Of a DNA stretch of 64,000 nt, positions 61,429-64,000 are shown piece after piece; the first letter of the stretch is position 1; the number at the start of each line of letters is the position of its first letter. The notes under the pieces were generated by a model. That model did not search any database. It worked only from the letters and a program-made list of their open reading frames with translations, and was not told the DNA's origin. This DNA comes from Rhynchopus sp. YZ270_cl-10 (Eukaryota; Euglenozoa; Diplonemea; Diplonemida; Diplonemidae). Position numbers and translations under genes: made by a program. The stretch covers positions 496,001 to 560,000 of the forward strand of contig OZ037878.1 of the NCBI GenBank assembly GCA_964035575.1. The letters run 5' to 3'.

Positions 61429-64000
61429 TCACCTCAGAAGCGCGTCCTCGCGTTGCGAGGAGGTGAGGGACCCTTTCGACGGCGGTGAGTAAGGGAGGGG
61501 CTCCATGTCCATCTCCTCGAAAAGCGGTTGTGAGAATGCGGTTTTGTCGGACTGTGACAGAAGGCGCGCTGTTGGGCTGTCTTCAGGCTCGTCCTCAGGG
61601 CAAATACCAAGCTTCAGCCAGTCACCATAGGAAAGTACATCCTCAGTTGTACCTGTCAGGACCAGCTCGGTGCTTGCCATAAACAGCGTCAGGGTGTTCC
61701 CGTTCACATCTATTCCGAGGATCTCAGAGAAGTGGACCACTCTACTGCCAACGTTGACAAAGTCACCCCCACCGCTCATCCTGACGTCTCTGCCCTTCTT
61801 CAGCCGCATCCAGCATGCTTCCGGAGTGTCAAACACAGCCAAGTCCTGCATTTCTGCCATATCAGACTCCGAGACAACCGGCTTCGACATCTTCTTCTTC
61901 CTAACAATGCGGTACAAAGCATAAAACAACGTCGCAAACATAGCAACAACCAAGACAAACAAAGCCACGTCCAAGACGCCTTCAACAGGAGACGACGCAG
62001 AGGACTCTGACGAATCCGACGACGTTCCCAGCTCCAGGAGCAGGGAGGCACACACCAACAAGACCAACAGGAGCAGACCTGCGCTTTCAGCCGAGTTGTG
62101 AATTTCCTTTTTATGGGGCCTGCGCCCGAGTTGAATCAGCAGCGATGCCGCGAGCACCCACAACACAAGGCAGCCCTGCAGACGGTTGTCCGTGGTGAAG
62201 GTCGTTACCATCGCAAGAGCACCCTTTCTGACCATCACCACCACCCCCCATGCACCCTTTCCAGGCTTGTACCCTTTGGACAGTACTCCGAATGCCATGT
62301 TCAAAGCATTGTCCCCGAAGGCTGTGTGATACACCCGTGAGGACACAAACAACGCCAGCGGCACCACGAGCATGTACAGCACAATGATCGTGATGGCGAC
62401 CCCCTTGTAGGCCGAGTACGGACTGCCTTCACATTCGACGCCAGCGTGGCGCTTGACGAACGATTTGTACACACCCTCGGTTGTGCAATTTAGAGGGAGA
62501 CGGGCTTCTTGCGTCTCGCCATGGCAGGCTGGTATTTCCTCGTACTCGGTGCAATCAAGCACAGACGAGGAGCGACGCACTGTGGACATGGACGTGAAGT
62601 AGACGATGCAGAGCAACACAATGGCGAAGAGCTGCAGGGGCGACGCGTAGTTCCCGTCCTTCGACTCACCCACCTCCTCCACGAGGTCGACCCACCGGTC
62701 GCCCTCCTCCCCTTCTGCAGCGCCAAACCTGTTTTCGTTGATGTCCAGATCCATTTTCCCCTTGGCGGTGCCTTCTTTACGCTTCACCAACGCTCTATGA
62801 ATTATGTAGACCAAAGCGAACCCAGGCAAAGCAAACAACGGAAGTGCGAGGCTCAGTCCGTAGTATTCCAGTATCCCCATCCCGAAGCTGCATCTCATCT
62901 CCTCAAACTCATCTGTGTTGAATGTGACCCAGTTGATCCCTTGAAAGAAGTTCTGGAGGTCGCTTGGGAAGGGGAGTGTCATGTATCCACATGCAGCAAG
63001 GGTCTGCATTTGGTCAATGAACATTCGCATCCAAATCATTACCTCGGGACGCCAACCCGCCACGTGGGCAACTGAGTACGCAACGACAGCAGCAAAGAGC
63101 AGGAGCACGACAAAGAACATCACGACACCCGACGCATCCGCACACTTGTTGCAGCTTTTGTCGAAATGGTTTGCCACGTAGCCTTCTGCGCAGTCTCCAC
63201 ACACGGTCCCCCTTGAGCTATCATGACACGGGGCACCCATATCATCTCTGGTGCACATTAAGCTAAGCGGGCACGCAGTAAAGTTCATGGTGAGCTCGTT
63301 TGGGCGCCAGGAACCATTCTTCGCATAAACTGTATCGCCATAGCACCAGGCAGATTCCTTTGGGCAAATACCACAGTCCCCTGTACCAGGCACTTCGTAT
63401 TCTTCCAGATCAATGCAGGGCGTAGTTGTAAAATTCGGTGACCGTGTATGAGCATAGGTGAGTGTGGGGGTTGTCCGGAAAACAATCTTGTACGTGCGGC
63501 GGTGCTGTACGTGTATTGGTGTCATCTGTTTGAAGGGGACCCTGCCGTACTGTGCAGAGGGTACCCCTCGCGTGGTTTCGTTGATAGCTTTTCTGATCGT
63601 GACGCGGTAATGCTGATATGACTCTGTGGAGTCCACGGGAATGTGTGTGTCTTGTTCAGACTCCGTTTCAGGTTGACTCAGCACTGTCCATGACGAACCA
63701 TCGGAGGAGCCTTGCAGTGTCCAGAGAGTGACCAGTGTGGCTGCTTCTGTTGCATGGTGTTGAGGTACGAAAGAGAAAGACCCCAGCCTGAAAGACGCCG
63801 CAGCTGTCACTTCAACGGAGTTCTCCCCCTCTGCTGTGCTGCTTGGCCATATCTCTGGCGATACCGTTACCTTCGTACCGTCGGTGTCGAAGAAGGCAAT
63901 TTCGTCCAATATGAGGAGCGACGTTTCTGCCTTCGCCTCTGTGACCCACACACCGCTGCTTTCGTACATGAAAAAGCAGGTGGTGAGAAGTTGGTATTGT
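61429..64000 (-). CDS. Polytopic membrane protein with cysteine-rich ectodomain (5' end outside the window)
   Basis: At least 846 aa. The frame is open to the window edge beyond the ATG at 63969, so the N-terminus is probably missing. The N-terminal part (TLWTLQGSSDGSSWTVL ... YQHYRVTIRKA) resembles the end of an F5/8-type C (discoidin) domain. A cysteine-rich stretch follows (CGICPKESAWC, CGDCAEGYVANHFDKSCNKC). Then come about nine hydrophobic segments, starting VMFFVVLLLFAAVVAYSV and ending VALFVLVVAMFATLFYAL, with a long charged loop after the third. The cytosolic C-terminus (about 170 residues) has a beta-rich segment and an acidic tail. The plan matches large protist surface proteins with Cys-rich ectodomains and a multi-TM core. 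Receptor or channel function is unproven. Confidence 0.8.
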   Translation of the reverse strand, partial: QYQLLTTCFFMYESSGVWVTEAKAETSLLILDEIAFFDTDGTKVTVSPEIWPSSTAEGENSVEVTAAASFRLGSFSFVPQHHATEAATLVTLWTLQGSSDGSSWTVLSQPETESEQDTHIPVDSTESYQHYRVTIRKAINETTRGVPSAQYGRVPFKQMTPIHVQHRRTYKIVFRTTPTLTYAHTRSPNFTTTPCIDLEEYEVPGTGDCGICPKESAWCYGDTVYAKNGSWRPNELTMNFTACPLSLMCTRDDMGAPCHDSSRGTVCGDCAEGYVANHFDKSCNKCADASGVVMFFVVLLLFAAVVAYSVAHVAGWRPEVMIWMRMFIDQMQTLAACGYMTLPFPSDLQNFFQGINWVTFNTDEFEEMRCSFGMGILEYYGLSLALPLFALPGFALVYIIHRALVKRKEGTAKGKMDLDINENRFGAAEGEEGDRWVDLVEEVGESKDGNYASPLQLFAIVLLCIVYFTSMSTVRRSSSVLDCTEYEEIPACHGETQEARLPLNCTTEGVYKSFVKRHAGVECEGSPYSAYKGVAITIIVLYMLVVPLALFVSSRVYHTAFGDNALNMAFGVLSKGYKPGKGAWGVVVMVRKGALAMVTTFTTDNRLQGCLVLWVLAASLLIQLGRRPHKKEIHNSAESAGLLLLVLLVCASLLLELGTSSDSSESSASSPVEGVLDVALFVLVVAMFATLFYALYRIVRKKKMSKPVVSESDMAEMQDLAVFDTPEACWMRLKKGRDVRMSGGGDFVNVGSRVVHFSEILGIDVNGNTLTLFMASTELVLTGTTEDVLSYGDWLKLGICPEDEPEDSPTARLLSQSDKTAFSQPLFEEMDMEPLPYSPPSKGSLTSSQREDALLR

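Noticed and set aside
1..64000. Viral or bacterial origin of the window
   Set aside because: Spliceosomal introns, dynein, Fab1, XRCC1 and axonemal genes are eukaryotic; no viral hallmark genes, operons or ribosome-binding sites are seen.

Overview
The window reads as nuclear DNA of a flagellated protist. It carries an outer-arm axonemal dynein heavy chain, a Fab1/PIKfyve kinase, an EDC4-like decapping scaffold, XRCC1 and AIDA homologues, and GT-AG introns. The introns I could place by reading frame are mostly short (51-123 nt). Their donors are mostly GTATGY and their acceptors mostly end in CACAG, ACAG or GCAG. I see no rRNA, tRNA, CRISPR or bacterial operon signals. The lineage cannot be fixed from the sequence alone.

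Every supportable protein gene (17 in 64 kb) lies on the minus strand. Plus-strand open frames look like antisense shadows or low-complexity noise. In many genes a strong acceptor-like AG (usually CACAG) sits about 12-62 nt upstream of the first ATG. Together these suggest directional, possibly polycistronic, transcription with spliced-leader addition, as in Euglenozoa. That is an inference; no spliced-leader gene was recognised.

Layout, left to right (each gene is read right to left). 0.7-1.9 kb: tandem-KH plus single-HKD phospholipase D/nuclease fusion. 2.5-3.8 kb: actin-related protein. 3.9-5.6 kb: polyglutamine coiled-coil protein. 7.4-11.5 kb: multi-exon EDC4-like gene with a zinc-finger gene nested in its 1.1-kb intron. 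12.4-13.3 kb: AIDA. 13.6-14.4 kb: aquaporin-like protein. 16.1-17.6 and 19.9-20.9 kb: paralogous PIP kinases. 21.3-23.8 kb: XRCC1. 24.3-26.0 kb: ubiquitin-like plus leucine-rich-repeat (LRR) protein built on a 150-bp repeat. 26.85-27.34 kb: a short inverted-repeat transposon. 27.9-41.9 kb: three-exon dynein heavy chain. 43.2-49.8 kb: FYVE/TCP-1/PIPK Fab1 kinase. 50.0-58.8 kb: a duplicated ubiquitin-like/LRR gene array interrupted by a secreted GH3 beta-xylosidase. 61.4-64.0 kb: a polytopic cysteine-rich membrane protein running off the window.

The genes do not form one pathway, although three phosphoinositide kinases and a membrane-anchored PLD-family enzyme give a phosphoinositide/membrane flavour. 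The least explained content is intergenic. At least 15 short hairpin elements share one orientation, and their stems appear to vary with pairing preserved. A second class of roughly 77-86-nt structured elements occurs three times. There are also long palindromes and a roughly 100-bp TGTCA-rich repeat. These, the KH-PLD fusion and the nested gene are the best candidates for new biology.
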